Source: Oceaniovalibus guishaninsula JLT2003
GTDB taxonomy: Bacteria; Pseudomonadota; Alphaproteobacteria; Rhodobacterales; Rhodobacteraceae
Direction: 5' to 3'
Assembly: GCF_000299575.1 (NCBI RefSeq)
Contig: NZ_AMGO01000012.1
Span: 111,181 to 175,180, forward strand
DNA: 64,000 nucleotides
Below, one piece after another: positions 27,206 through 37,339 of this stretch (positions within the stretch are counted from its first letter, which is position 1; each line of letters opens with the position of its first letter). A program made the translations under genes and the position numbers. Under the pieces are notes generated by a model. That model was not told the origin of the DNA, searched no databases, and worked only from the letters and a program-made list of their open reading frames with translations.

Positions 27206-29227
27206 TCATCGGCGCACCGTCAGGGCGACCCGCGCCGCCCGGCCTTCGGCGTCGATCACCGCCAGCGTCATGGGGCCGTGGGCGGCGGGAACGCGGATGT
27301 CGCGGTCATGCGTGGGGGACGCGATCGGCCTGCCGTCCGACAGCCAGTTGAAGGGCGGCACGCCGTCGCGGACCCGTGCCACCAGTTCGCCCGACGGCAC
27401 CGCCACCTCGGCCCCGTCGGGGGGGAAGTCGATGACCGGCCCGGCCGCATCGACGGCATCGCCGCGAAAGACGCGCAGCGGCGCGGGCAGGGCGGCATTG
27501 CCCGCCATCAGCGTCTCGGCCGGCGGCGGGGGCAGCGGGACGGTGCCCAGCAGGCCGAAGGCGCGGAACATCACCGGCGCGGCCAGCGCGCCGCCGAACG
27601 CGCCCGGCACCGGCGTGCCGTCGGGCCGTCCCATCCAGACGCCGACGACATGCCGCCCGTCCCAGCCCAGCGCCCAGGCGTCGCGATGGCCATAGGACGT
27701 GCCGGTCTTCCATGCGACGGCGCCGCGCGGCGCGCCCGGCGGCGGCAGGGCGTCGCGCAGGATGTCGCCCACATGCCAGGCGGCGGCAGGCGAGACGATG
27801 CGCGGCATCGGTTGCGATGGCGCGGGGCGGGCGTGAAGCGCCACCGCCTCGCCGCCGCGCGCCAGCATCGCGGCGAGCTGCACCAGCCCTTCCAGCGACA
27901 GCCCGACGCCGCCCAGGGATACGGCCAGCCCCGGCACGTCGCTGGGCACCCGCGCCGCGACGCCGGTCCGGTCGATGGCGGCCATCAGGCGGGGCGCGCC
28001 CAGCGCTTCGGTCAGCTTGACGGCGGGGATGTTCAGCGATGCCTGCAACGCCTCGCGCAGGGTGACGGGGCCGCGAAAGCGGCCGTCGAAATTCTGCGGG
28101 GACCAGCGGCCGAAGGCGGTGGGACGGTCCTGGATCAGCGTTTCGGGATGGGCGAGGCCCTGGTCGAAGGCCAGCGCATAGATCAGCGGCTTGAGTGTCG
28201 ATCCCGGCGAACGCAGCGCCTGCGTCATATCGACGAAGCCCGCGCGCGCGGTGTCGGTCAGATCGGCGGACCCGACGCTGGCCAGGATCGCGCCGGTCGC
28301 GTGGTCGGCGACGACAAGACCGATGGACAGCGCATTGCCCGCCTCGGCCGCGGCGCGGGCGGCGATGCGTTCCATCCCGGCCTGAAGTGCTGAGTCCAGC
28401 GTCGTGACGATCCGCGGTGCCGCCGGGTCGGCGTCGCGCAGCCGCTGCGTCAGGTGCGGGGCGCGCATGGGGAAGGGGCGCCGCAGCCTCGGCACCGGGG
28501 TCTGAAGGGCCGCCGCGGCGTCGCCCGCGTCGATCAGGCCGGCCCGTTCCATTCGCGCCAGCACGCGGGCGCGGGCGCTGCGGGCGGCGTCGGGGTGACG
28601 GTCGGGGCGGCGCGTCTCGGGCGATTGCGGCAGCGCGACCACCAGCGCGATCTCGGCCGGGGTCAGGCGTGCGGGCGGCTTGCCGAACCAGACGCGGCTG
28701 GCGGCGGCGATCCCTTCGACATTGCCGCCGAACGGCGCGAGGTCGAGATAGAGGTCGAGGATCCGGTCCTTGGTCAGCCGCCGTTCCAGCGCCAGTGCCA
28801 GCCGCGCCTGCCGCAGCTTGCCGCGCCAACTGCCTGTCGGTCCGTCCTCGAGCAGGCGCGCGGTCTGCATCGTCAGTGTCGAGGCGCCCGAGACGATCCG
28901 GCCCGCCATCGCCGCCTGCAAACCGGCGCGCAGGACGGCCAGCGGGTCGATGCCCGAATGGCGGCGGAAGCGCCGGTCCTCGAACGCGATCAGCGCGTCG
29001 ATATAATGCGGATCGACGGCGGCGGAAGTCGCGGCCAGCCGCCAGCGCCCATCCGCGACCGGCCAGGCGCGCAGCAGGGCGCCGTGGCGATCCAGCACCT
29101 CGGCCGAGGTTTCGGCGGCCAGCGGCGGCAGGGGCGTGGCATCGACCCAGCGATCCAGCCCGTCCCGCCCGGCGGCGCCGAGAAACAGCAGACCGGCCAG
29201 CGTCCAGACGGCAACATGCGCCTTCAC
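27206..29227 (-). CDS. pbpC: Penicillin-binding protein 1C
   Basis: Bifunctional peptidoglycan synthase-like protein, 673 residues. A membrane anchor (about 4-22) is followed by the GT51 glycosyltransferase domain with FEDRRFRRHSGID and SGASTLTMQTARL, then the transpeptidase domain with the active-site motif STLK (in SPGSTLKPLIYA), SLN (in ASLNIPAV) and KTGTS, and a C-terminal PBP1C domain (about 575-673). The GTG start overlaps the stop of the alpha-2-macroglobulin gene, giving the well-known coupled pair. PBP1C binds beta-lactams; its dedicated partner is the neighbouring macroglobulin. Confidence 0.94.
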   Translation of the reverse strand: MKAHVAVWTLAGLLFLGAAGRDGLDRWVDATPLPPLAAETSAEVLDRHGALLRAWPVADGRWRLAATSAAVDPHYIDALIAFEDRRFRRHSGIDPLAVLRAGLQAAMAGRIVSGASTLTMQTARLLEDGPTGSWRGKLRQARLALALERRLTKDRILDLYLDLAPFGGNVEGIAAASRVWFGKPPARLTPAEIALVVALPQSPETRRPDRHPDAARSARARVLARMERAGLIDAGDAAAALQTPVPRLRRPFPMRAPHLTQRLRDADPAAPRIVTTLDSALQAGMERIAARAAAEAGNALSIGLVVADHATGAILASVGSADLTDTARAGFVDMTQALRSPGSTLKPLIYALAFDQGLAHPETLIQDRPTAFGRWSPQNFDGRFRGPVTLREALQASLNIPAVKLTEALGAPRLMAAIDRTGVAARVPSDVPGLAVSLGGVGLSLEGLVQLAAMLARGGEAVALHARPAPSQPMPRIVSPAAAWHVGDILRDALPPPGAPRGAVAWKTGTSYGHRDAWALGWDGRHVVGVWMGRPDGTPVPGAFGGALAAPVMFRAFGLLGTVPLPPPPAETLMAGNAALPAPLRVFRGDAVDAAGPVIDFPPDGAEVAVPSGELVARVRDGVPPFNWLSDGRPIASPTHDRDIRVPAAHGPMTLAVIDAEGRAARVALTVRR

Positions 29228-32200
29228 GGCGTCACCGTCACCTCGCCGGTGGCGGTATGGGCGCGCAGGCGGGGGCGATACATGTCCTCGACGCTGGCGG
29301 CGGGACGGCGATACGTCCCCGGCGAGACGGCGCGCACGATATAGGCGAGGCGGAAGGCAGCATCGGATGTCCAGTCCACCGCCGCGATGAAGCGGTCGGC
29401 GCGAAATTCGGTCATCCGCACATCGTCGAGCGCGTCCAGCCAGTCGAGGCTGCGCACGTCGCCCGACCGCAGCAGGTTGGGATTGTCGATCTCGAACCCC
29501 GCAGGCAGCGGATCGTCCACGATCAAACGCGATTCGATGCGGCCGAAGGGCTGCACCGTCAGCAGCGCGACCAGCCGCGTTCCGGCGGCGACGCTGTCGG
29601 GTTCGACCGGGTTGCCGTCGAGGTCGAACCATGTCCTTTCGATGGCCATGCCCTCGCCGCCCGCATCGAGGGGCTGTTCGGGAACGCCGAACGTGGTCAG
29701 CGTCAGCGTGGCGTTCGACGTGCCGGTATTGCGAACCTGCATGGGGGGCGCCGTGCCGGCATCGCGGGTCAACGGACCGTCCAGCGGGACGCCATCGACG
29801 GCAAGGTTCCCGGTCGCGTCGGCGCGAAGGGCGTTGGCGGCGAGCAGCGTCCAGACCGCTTCCTGCGTGGACAAGCGCGCATCGGTTGCCAGCGATGCGG
29901 CCAGCGCCGGGCGGTCGATGGCATCGCTGCCCGCTTCGGCCGCCAGCGCCAGAACGCCCGCGCGGTCGCGCAGGCTTGTGCCGTAATCGCTGCGCCAGAC
30001 GGCATCGTCGGGCGCGGGCCGGTCCATCCTGTCAACGGCCATGCGGAACAGCTTGTCGGCCCGGACCGGATCGCCATAGCTGGCCAGCGCCGCGCCAAGC
30101 TGTGCCAGCGCCAGCGGCGTCGCCAGATCGGCGGCCTTCACATCGGCGTAATACCGCAGGTCGCCCATCGTCGCCGCGCCTTCGCGCGCGAGAACCTGAA
30201 GCGCATAGGCGATCGCCTCGCCCCCGTCCTGAAAATCGGGGGCATAGGCCACCTGGTTGCGCAGGTTGTCGAGCGCCTGCGCGAAGGCGACGGGCGGCAC
30301 GGCGATGCCTTCGGCCCGCGCGCGCGACAGGAAATCGGTGAGATAGGCGTCGAGCCAGAAATCCCCGTCGCCCGGTTGCCACAGGCCGAACCCGCCCGAA
30401 GGCGTCTGGCGCAGCAGCACCTGACGGACGGCGTCCATCACCCGGTCGTCGAGCGATCCGCGATCCGCCAGCCCCAGGTCGCGGGCGATCTGCGGCAGGT
30501 AGAGCAGGGGCAGCGCGGCGCTGGCCACCTGTTCGGTGCAGCCATAGGGATAGCGGTCGAGCATTGCCAGAAGGCCGGGCACGTCCAGCGCGGCCAGCGG
30601 CCCCGCCGCCAGCGTCGCCGTGCCGTCGCGCAGGCCGTCGAACACATCGTCGCTGAACGTGAAGGTATCGCCCGGCGCCAGATCGAAGCGGCTGGTGCGG
30701 TGGATTTCGGGATCGTTCGACCGGACGGGCACGCTGGCCTGCCGTTCGATCCGGCTGCCATCGGGGGCGGTCAGCGTCAGCGTGACCGATCCGGTGCCCG
30801 GATTGCCGGCCGCCACGGGCAGGTCGAGGCGCAGGGTTTCGCCCTGGTCCAGCGTCACGCTGGCCGGCAGGGGTTGCAACAGCGTCAGGCCGGTCGTTTC
30901 GGCCGCAAGCCCGACGGTGCCGCCGGGGCCTTCGGCATGCGTCAACTCGACCAGCAGCCGCGACGTGTCGCCGGGTGCCAGGTGGCGGGGCAGCGTCAGG
31001 CGGGCGACCACCGGATCGCGGACCACCACATCGGTCTGCGCGGCGCCGATGCCGGTATCCGACCAGACCACCGCCATCAGCCGCAGCGTCCCGTCGAAGG
31101 CGGGGATGTCGAACGCGACCTCGGCCGTGCCGTCTGGGCCGATCTGCACCGGCCCTTCGAAGAAGGCCACCACATCGTCGGGCGGCGGCCCGGCCAGGCG
31201 CATCCCGCCCGCCGCATCCCCGCCCGAGCGAAGCTGGCCCATCGCGCCCGAGCGTCCGTCGATCAGCCGTCCGTAAAGGTCGCGGATGCCGACACCGAGA
31301 CGCCTTTGACCGAAATACCAGCCGGACGGATCGGGCGCCTGGAACCCGGTCAGGTTCAGCACCCCCAGATCGACGGCTGCGATGGTGGCATAGGTCGCGC
31401 CGCCCCCGCCGGGCACGCGAAGGACGGCCCTCAGCGGGGTGCCGGGCCGCATCGTCGCGGGCGCGTCGATCCGCGGTTGCAGCAACGCGGCGCCGGGGTC
31501 GATGGCGGCATGGTCGAGACCCAGCGCGCGGGCCGGTCCGAACGCGTCGCCGGAGGGACGCAGGGCGATGACGCCGACATAGACGCCCGCGCCCCAATCG
31601 TCGGTCACGGGCAGATCGACGGTATTCGCGCCCTCGGCGACCGCGACCGCGCGCATGTCGATCAGCCGGTCCGACATGACCGCGATCAGCGCCTGACCGG
31701 CATGGCGCGGAACCAAACGGAGACGCGCCACGTCGCCGGGCCGATAGCGGTCGGCGTCCAGCGACACCTCCAGCATGTCGGGCGTCTGCGTCAGGCCGGC
31801 AGGCGCATACCATCCGGCGGTGAAGGTCAGCGATGTGGCGATATGGGCGCCATCGGCGGATTCGATCCGCAGCTCGTACGCGCCCCATTCGACGGGCACG
31901 GTCAGATCGACGGGATCGCCGCCCACCACGAGTTCGCCGCCATCGACGCGGTTGCGGGTGGTGACGGGATCCCACATCCAGTCGCCGTCCATCGCATACC
32001 ATTGATAATCGGTGCGCACCTTGGCCAGCGTCCAGCGGGCGGCAAGCGGCGCGTCGGTCCGAACGCCGACGACACGGAACGTCGCATCCGCGTTTTCGGG
32101 CAGCGTGCCGTCGAAGCCGGGCCGGATGCCGATCATCGGCCCCTCGGGCAGCAGGGCGCGGGTCAGCGTCCGTTCGACGGGACGGCCCGACCCTTCGGCG

Positions 32201-34617
32201 ACGCGCACGATCGCCAGCGCCTCGGCCGGCTGGCCGGCGGGAAGGTCGCGGGGAAGGGCGAAGTCCAGCGTCAGGCGCCCCTGCGCATCGGTGCGCGCCG
32301 CCCCCAGGGGATCGGTGCGGCCGTCCGCCGCCGCGTCGTGGCGACCGAAGACATAGCCCGGCCAGGCGTCCAGCGTTCTGACGGGCGAGGTGCGCAATTC
32401 CGCCTCGACCGGCAAATCGGCGGCGGGACCGCCGAAAAGATGGCGCGCGGCGATTTCCAGCACCGGCCGGTCGCGGGGGGCCAAGGGACCGGCGGGCAGC
32501 GTCAGATCGACGTCGATGCGTTCCGGCACGAAATCCTCGACCAGCAGGTCGGTGCCGGCCAGCGCGGGCGCGCCCGGATCGGCGAAGATATCCAGCCGCC
32601 ATGTGCCGCGCGGGATGTCGGGGGCGGTCGTCAGGCCGAAGACATGCCCGCCCGCGCGACCGTCGGTGCTGACGACGCGGGCATATTCGACGCCATCGGG
32701 CCGTGTCAGGACGGCGGTGGCGGGCAGGCCGGGGATGGCCGACGCGTCCGCGTCGCGCATCAGGACGGTCGCGTGAATCGTCTCGCCCGCGCGATAGACG
32801 CCGCGATCGGTGGCAAGAAAGGTGTCGATGGGGCCTGCGGGCGCGCGCCCCTCGACACCGCGATCAGACAGATCGAATTCCGGCCCCGTCAGCGGCAGCA
32901 GCGCCAGATCGTCGCCTTGCCGCGCGACGACCAGCGCCGGTTCTGCCGCGCCGTTGGCGCGAAGCGTGCCCGCATCGAACAGCGCGTGGCCGTCCGCGTC
33001 GGTTTCCCGCGTGTCCAGCACCGCATTGGCGCGCGACACCAGTTGCAGCGTCACGCCCGGCAGCGCCCCGGCATCGGCCAGCGACCGGACGAAGACGTGC
33101 AGCCCGTCGCTGCCTTCCAGCGTCACGAGCCCCAGATCGCTGACGACGAACCATTGCGTCGCGGCAGGGGTCACATAGGGGTCGCTGTCGGGCACGGCGG
33201 CCTGAAGCGCATAGACCCCCGCCGCCAGATCACCCAGTTCGGGCGCCAGCGGCAGGCGGGTGGTGACGTCGCGGTTCAGCGCGTCGTCCACGATGCCGGT
33301 CCCTGTCCAGACGACCTGCGCGATGTCGTCGCGGAATTGCTGCTGCTGCCATTGCGGCACGGGCCGCGCGAACAGGTCCTCCTGCATCGCGCGGATCACG
33401 TTGCGGTCCGATATGCGGTAAAGCGTCAGGTCGATCCGCCCCAGATTGACCGTCACCACCGGCAGGGCCGCATCCGCGCCCATCGGCAGCACATAGCCGT
33501 TGCCCGGAAAACGCACGGACGGCGCGCGGTCGCGGATATAGGCGTTCAACGTGACCGAGTTCGCCAGCACCTCGCCCGAGGCGGCGGGCAGGCCCTGCCG
33601 GAAGGTGACGCGATAGCGCGATCCGTGCGTCACGCCCGACAGGCACAATTCGCGGTCCGTCACCTCCAGCCCGGCACCGGCGATGTCGGTGCCGATGAAA
33701 GGTGCATAATCCTGTCCGGCCTGGAACAGCGGTTCGGAGAACTCGGCGCAGATGCGCGGATCGGCGGCGTCGCTGGTGACGGTATCGTCGACGATGCGAA
33801 AGCCGAACTGCCCGATGGCCGAATCGAGGCGCGCGGAAAGATCGGCGTCGGGCGCGATGGATTGCGCCAGCCGCAGCGCCGGGATCGTGTCGCGACCGCG
33901 ATCCAGCCGTTCCAGCGCATCGGCCATGATTTGCAACGCGGCCACCTGCTGATGCGTGTCGGCGGCGCGCAGGAAGGCGTTGATGGCGGCGGCGAGGGCC
34001 TGTTCGCGCAATGTCCGGCGGCGGTCGTAATCGTCTTCGGGCAGGTCGAGGGCGAGCCGCGCGTAATCGGTCCAGAGGGCAGCGGTGTCGGCGATGCCCA
34101 GCGCCTCGCCGGTCAGGCGCAGGGCGGTGCCGGGCTGCCCCGCCATGCCGGCGGCACGGGCCGATTGCAAAAGCTCGACCGCCGGCGGCCCCGTGCGCGG
34201 ATGGCGCTGAGGCAGGGCTTCCGCCTCGCGCCGGGCCGCCTGAAGGTCGCGCGGATCGAGGAATGCCAGAGCGTCCGCGCGGGCGGCGGCGCGCGCCAGA
34301 TCGTCCGGGGTGCGGTCGGCGATCTCGCCCGACAACGCCTCGGCATAGAACGCCCTGTCGCGGATTTCGGACTTGGTGAAGCACGCGGCGGAACGGGTGT
34401 TGAACGTGAAGGCGCGGCATTGCGGATCGGCCAGGCAGGCGGCGCGGCACGCTTCGGCGTCGGTGTCGAAGAACTGCGACAGGTCGGCGCCGAAGAAATC
34501 CGTATCGGCGCTGAGCGTGACGCGGCGTTCGGGGATCGCAGGGTCGGCCAGCGAATCGGCGATGGCGGGAGCGGCTGTCAGGCAAAGCGCGAGGGCAGTC
34601 AGAAGCGGACGGATCAT
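29224..34617 (-). CDS. Bacterial alpha-2-macroglobulin with N-terminal PAN/apple-like domain
   Basis: Very large exported protein, 1797 residues, resembling E. coli YfhM. A signal peptide ends at IADS (about residue 21); no lipobox cysteine is seen. Next comes a Cys-rich PAN/apple-like module (ACRAACLADPQCRAFTFNTR, then ACFTKSE), an addition seen in alphaproteobacterial homologues. MG domains follow, and the thioester motif GCTEQ is at about residue 1358, so it should trap proteases covalently in the periplasm. It starts at ATG 34617 rather than an earlier in-frame codon because the signal peptide begins there. Coupled to pbpC, suggesting joint repair/defence of the wall. Type II macroglobulins can lack the thioester; this one has it. 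Confidence 0.93.
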   Translation of the reverse strand: MIRPLLTALALCLTAAPAIADSLADPAIPERRVTLSADTDFFGADLSQFFDTDAEACRAACLADPQCRAFTFNTRSAACFTKSEIRDRAFYAEALSGEIADRTPDDLARAAARADALAFLDPRDLQAARREAEALPQRHPRTGPPAVELLQSARAAGMAGQPGTALRLTGEALGIADTAALWTDYARLALDLPEDDYDRRRTLREQALAAAINAFLRAADTHQQVAALQIMADALERLDRGRDTIPALRLAQSIAPDADLSARLDSAIGQFGFRIVDDTVTSDAADPRICAEFSEPLFQAGQDYAPFIGTDIAGAGLEVTDRELCLSGVTHGSRYRVTFRQGLPAASGEVLANSVTLNAYIRDRAPSVRFPGNGYVLPMGADAALPVVTVNLGRIDLTLYRISDRNVIRAMQEDLFARPVPQWQQQQFRDDIAQVVWTGTGIVDDALNRDVTTRLPLAPELGDLAAGVYALQAAVPDSDPYVTPAATQWFVVSDLGLVTLEGSDGLHVFVRSLADAGALPGVTLQLVSRANAVLDTRETDADGHALFDAGTLRANGAAEPALVVARQGDDLALLPLTGPEFDLSDRGVEGRAPAGPIDTFLATDRGVYRAGETIHATVLMRDADASAIPGLPATAVLTRPDGVEYARVVSTDGRAGGHVFGLTTAPDIPRGTWRLDIFADPGAPALAGTDLLVEDFVPERIDVDLTLPAGPLAPRDRPVLEIAARHLFGGPAADLPVEAELRTSPVRTLDAWPGYVFGRHDAAADGRTDPLGAARTDAQGRLTLDFALPRDLPAGQPAEALAIVRVAEGSGRPVERTLTRALLPEGPMIGIRPGFDGTLPENADATFRVVGVRTDAPLAARWTLAKVRTDYQWYAMDGDWMWDPVTTRNRVDGGELVVGGDPVDLTVPVEWGAYELRIESADGAHIATSLTFTAGWYAPAGLTQTPDMLEVSLDADRYRPGDVARLRLVPRHAGQALIAVMSDRLIDMRAVAVAEGANTVDLPVTDDWGAGVYVGVIALRPSGDAFGPARALGLDHAAIDPGAALLQPRIDAPATMRPGTPLRAVLRVPGGGGATYATIAAVDLGVLNLTGFQAPDPSGWYFGQRRLGVGIRDLYGRLIDGRSGAMGQLRSGGDAAGGMRLAGPPPDDVVAFFEGPVQIGPDGTAEVAFDIPAFDGTLRLMAVVWSDTGIGAAQTDVVVRDPVVARLTLPRHLAPGDTSRLLVELTHAEGPGGTVGLAAETTGLTLLQPLPASVTLDQGETLRLDLPVAAGNPGTGSVTLTLTAPDGSRIERQASVPVRSNDPEIHRTSRFDLAPGDTFTFSDDVFDGLRDGTATLAAGPLAALDVPGLLAMLDRYPYGCTEQVASAALPLLYLPQIARDLGLADRGSLDDRVMDAVRQVLLRQTPSGGFGLWQPGDGDFWLDAYLTDFLSRARAEGIAVPPVAFAQALDNLRNQVAYAPDFQDGGEAIAYALQVLAREGAATMGDLRYYADVKAADLATPLALAQLGAALASYGDPVRADKLFRMAVDRMDRPAPDDAVWRSDYGTSLRDRAGVLALAAEAGSDAIDRPALAASLATDARLSTQEAVWTLLAANALRADATGNLAVDGVPLDGPLTRDAGTAPPMQVRNTGTSNATLTLTTFGVPEQPLDAGGEGMAIERTWFDLDGNPVEPDSVAAGTRLVALLTVQPFGRIESRLIVDDPLPAGFEIDNPNLLRSGDVRSLDWLDALDDVRMTEFRADRFIAAVDWTSDAAFRLAYIVRAVSPGTYRRPAASVEDMYRPRLRAHTATGEVTVTP

Positions 34618-34761
34618 GGCGACACCTGCTGGCCCCTTGTCGGCGCGACGATGCCATGCGGACGGCCCGCGCGGCAAGCCGCCGCGCCGCGCTTAACGCG
34701 ATCTTCATGGGCGGCAGATTATCCCGTCTGGCATGGCCTTGGCCGCGATGGGGATTTCGGC

Positions 34762-37311
34762 GTGTCTCTGGACTTGTCACATCAGCTGGCCCGCGAACGG
34801 CGCGCGCGTCTGGCGGCCGAGCGGATGCTGGAGCATCGCCGGTCGGACCACGACCGCGAAGCGGCGCGGCTGGACCGGCATGTGCGGCAGGTGACGGAAC
34901 AGGTTCTGGAAAAGCGCGCCGAAATGGTCGCGTTGCAGGCCCAGATCGAGCAGTTGCGCGACGAACGCGACCAGGTGCGCCGCATGCTGAGCGACAAGGT
35001 CCGGTCCGCCGCCGTGTCCGAGGAACGGCTTTGGCAGGCGTTGCAGACCTTCCGCGACGGTTTCGCGCTGTTCGGGCCGGACCACCGGCTGATTCTGGCG
35101 AACGACGCCTATCTGTCGGTGTTCGGGGGGCTGGCCCGCGTCCAGCCGGGCATCAGCTATGACGAGCTGTGCGCGCTGATCGTGGAAACGGGAATGGTCG
35201 ATCCTCAGGGGCCGGCGGAGGACTGGATCGCCGGGATGCGCGCGCGCTGGCATGCAAGCCCCGTGCCGTCGCAGACGATCTGCCTTTGGAACGGGCAGTT
35301 CGTGAAGCTGATCGACCGGCCGACGCCCGATGGCGGCATGGTGACGCTGGGCGTGAACCAGACCGACATCCTGCGCATCCGCGCCGCCGCCGAGATGCTG
35401 CCGGACGGATTCATCGTCTTCGACCGCGACGACCGCGTGGTGATGTGCAACGATAACTACCTGAAGATGTATCCGCTGATCGCGCCTGTGGTCCGGCCCG
35501 GCGCGCGGTTCGAAGACATTCTTCGCCACGGCATCGCGCAGGGGCAATACGACGATGCCATCGGGAACGAGGATGCGTGGCTGACCCAGCAGATTGCCCG
35601 GCACCGCGACGGAAACGGCCATGCGTCCGAGATCCGGCTGAATGACGGCCGGTGGATCCGCGTTCTGGAAAGCGAGACGCCCGATGGCGGGCGGGTGGGC
35701 CTGCGCATGGACATCACGGCCGCCAAGCGGCAGCAGGCCGATCTGGAACGCGCGCGCCAGGCTGCCGAAGCGGCCAGCATGGCCAAGTCCACCTTCCTCG
35801 CCAACATGAGCCACGAATTGCGCACGCCGCTGAACGGCGTTCTGGGCATGGCCGAGATGGTTCTGGAAACGCCGCTGGACGACGAACAGCGCGTTTCGGT
35901 CGAGATGATCCGCAGTTCCGCCGGCGCGCTGCTGACGATCCTCGAGGACATCTTGGATTTTTCCCGGATCGAGGCGGGACGGTTGCGCTTGCGTCCCGTG
36001 CGGTTCGATCTGGAGACGGCGGTGCACGATACCGTTTTGCTGCTGGCGCTTCAGGCGCAGGCCAAGGGCATCGGCGTCGTGGTGGATTACGACATCTTCC
36101 TGCCGACCGGATTCATCGGCGACGGCGACCGGCTGCGGCAAATTCTCGTGAACTTGGTCGGAAACGCGATCAAGTTCACCGATGACGGGCATGTGATCGT
36201 CCGCGTGACGGGCCGCGAGGGCGACGTCGCCGATACGATGGAAGTCACCATCGCGGTCGAGGATACCGGCATCGGCATTCCCGCCGAGAAGGCCGAACAC
36301 ATCTTCGGCGAATTCAATCAGGTCGAGGAGAACCAGAACCGCGCCTATGCCGGGACGGGGCTGGGCCTGGCCATCTGCCGCCGCCTGATCGACCTGATGG
36401 GCGGGCGTATCTGGGTCGAGACCGATCTGCCGCGGGGCAGTTGTTTCGGCGTGTCGCTGACCATGGCCGTGGATCCCGAGGGCGATCCGGTGCCTGCCGT
36501 CCTGCATCGTCGCGGCGCAAGGGTCCGCGTCGTCGGTTCGCCCGGCATCGTGCGCGACAGTCTCGTGCACCGTCTGGAACAGCTCGGGGCGCGGTGTTTC
36601 ACGACCGCGACGCCGTCGGAAGGCATGGAAGACGCCGTGCCGACGGTTGTCTTCGATGCGTGCCTGCCCGCGGATGCGGAGGATCGGGCGCGGTGGATCG
36701 GGGAATTGGGAGAGGGACGGTTGATCTTGCTGAGGGACGGAATGCGCACCGGGATGGACAGGGACGATTACGCGACGCGGTTCGGGGCGGTGTTGACCGC
36801 GCCGCTGCGGCGTCAGCAATTGCTGGATCTGGTGGAATCGGCGGTCATCCCCGAAGCGGCGGTTCCGGCGCTGCCCGCGGCGCCCCGCGACGATGACGGG
36901 CCGCTTCGCGTCCTGGCCGCCGAGGACAACAAGACCAACCAGCTGGTGCTGACGAAAATGCTTCAGGGCCAGCCCATCGCACTGACCATGGTCGGCGACG
37001 GGGCCGCCGCCGTCGCGTCCTTCGCCGAAGCGCCGCCGCATCTGATCCTGATGGACATTTCGATGCCGGGCATGGACGGCAAGACCGCCGCGACCGAAAT
37101 CCGGCGCATCGAGGCGGATGGCGGCCTAGCCCGGACGCCCATCGTCGCGATGACCGCGCATGCGATGGCGGGCGACGCGGAAAGCATCCTTGCCGCCGGG
37201 ATCGACCAGTACATGACCAAGCCGCTCAGCAAGGCGGCGCTGGTGGCCTGCATCGCCGAGGCCATTGCCGGGCGCGCGGATCGCGCGGCACCCGCCGCCG
37301 CACCGCATTGA
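34762..37311 (+). CDS. PAS-containing hybrid histidine kinase/response regulator
   Basis: Cytosolic hybrid kinase of 849 residues with no membrane segment. A coiled coil (about 5-85) precedes two PAS-like segments (LWQALQTFRDGFALFGPDHR at about 95, and MLPDGFIVFDRDDRVVMCND at about 212). The HisKA site is H351 in NMSHELRTPLNG; the ATPase domain has NLVGNAIKFTDDG, VEDTGIGIP and GTGLGLAICRR. A degenerate receiver-like segment (about 590-700) is followed by an intact receiver with phospho-acceptor D765 in LILMDISMPGMDG. The start is GTG 34762; no in-frame ATG lies nearby upstream. It diverges from the macroglobulin gene. Signal and output partner are unknown. Confidence 0.92.
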   Translation: MSLDLSHQLARERRARLAAERMLEHRRSDHDREAARLDRHVRQVTEQVLEKRAEMVALQAQIEQLRDERDQVRRMLSDKVRSAAVSEERLWQALQTFRDGFALFGPDHRLILANDAYLSVFGGLARVQPGISYDELCALIVETGMVDPQGPAEDWIAGMRARWHASPVPSQTICLWNGQFVKLIDRPTPDGGMVTLGVNQTDILRIRAAAEMLPDGFIVFDRDDRVVMCNDNYLKMYPLIAPVVRPGARFEDILRHGIAQGQYDDAIGNEDAWLTQQIARHRDGNGHASEIRLNDGRWIRVLESETPDGGRVGLRMDITAAKRQQADLERARQAAEAASMAKSTFLANMSHELRTPLNGVLGMAEMVLETPLDDEQRVSVEMIRSSAGALLTILEDILDFSRIEAGRLRLRPVRFDLETAVHDTVLLLALQAQAKGIGVVVDYDIFLPTGFIGDGDRLRQILVNLVGNAIKFTDDGHVIVRVTGREGDVADTMEVTIAVEDTGIGIPAEKAEHIFGEFNQVEENQNRAYAGTGLGLAICRRLIDLMGGRIWVETDLPRGSCFGVSLTMAVDPEGDPVPAVLHRRGARVRVVGSPGIVRDSLVHRLEQLGARCFTTATPSEGMEDAVPTVVFDACLPADAEDRARWIGELGEGRLILLRDGMRTGMDRDDYATRFGAVLTAPLRRQQLLDLVESAVIPEAAVPALPAAPRDDDGPLRVLAAEDNKTNQLVLTKMLQGQPIALTMVGDGAAAVASFAEAPPHLILMDISMPGMDGKTAATEIRRIEADGGLARTPIVAMTAHAMAGDAESILAAGIDQYMTKPLSKAALVACIAEAIAGRADRAAPAAAPH

Positions 37312-37339
37312 CGACAGCGCCGGTCCCGTGAGCGATGGG

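Noticed and set aside
30032..32602. Second long minus-strand frame inside the macroglobulin gene.
   Set aside because: Out-of-frame shadow rich in Arg and Gly; the true frame carries the MG domains and thioester.
28417..37311. A plus-strand frame of almost 9 kb that stays open across pbpC, the macroglobulin gene and the kinase.
   Set aside because: The first 6.3 kb is antisense to two well-supported genes, is Arg/Gly/Gln-rich nonsense and has no domain. Only the part from 34762 is a real gene; the openness is a high-GC effect.
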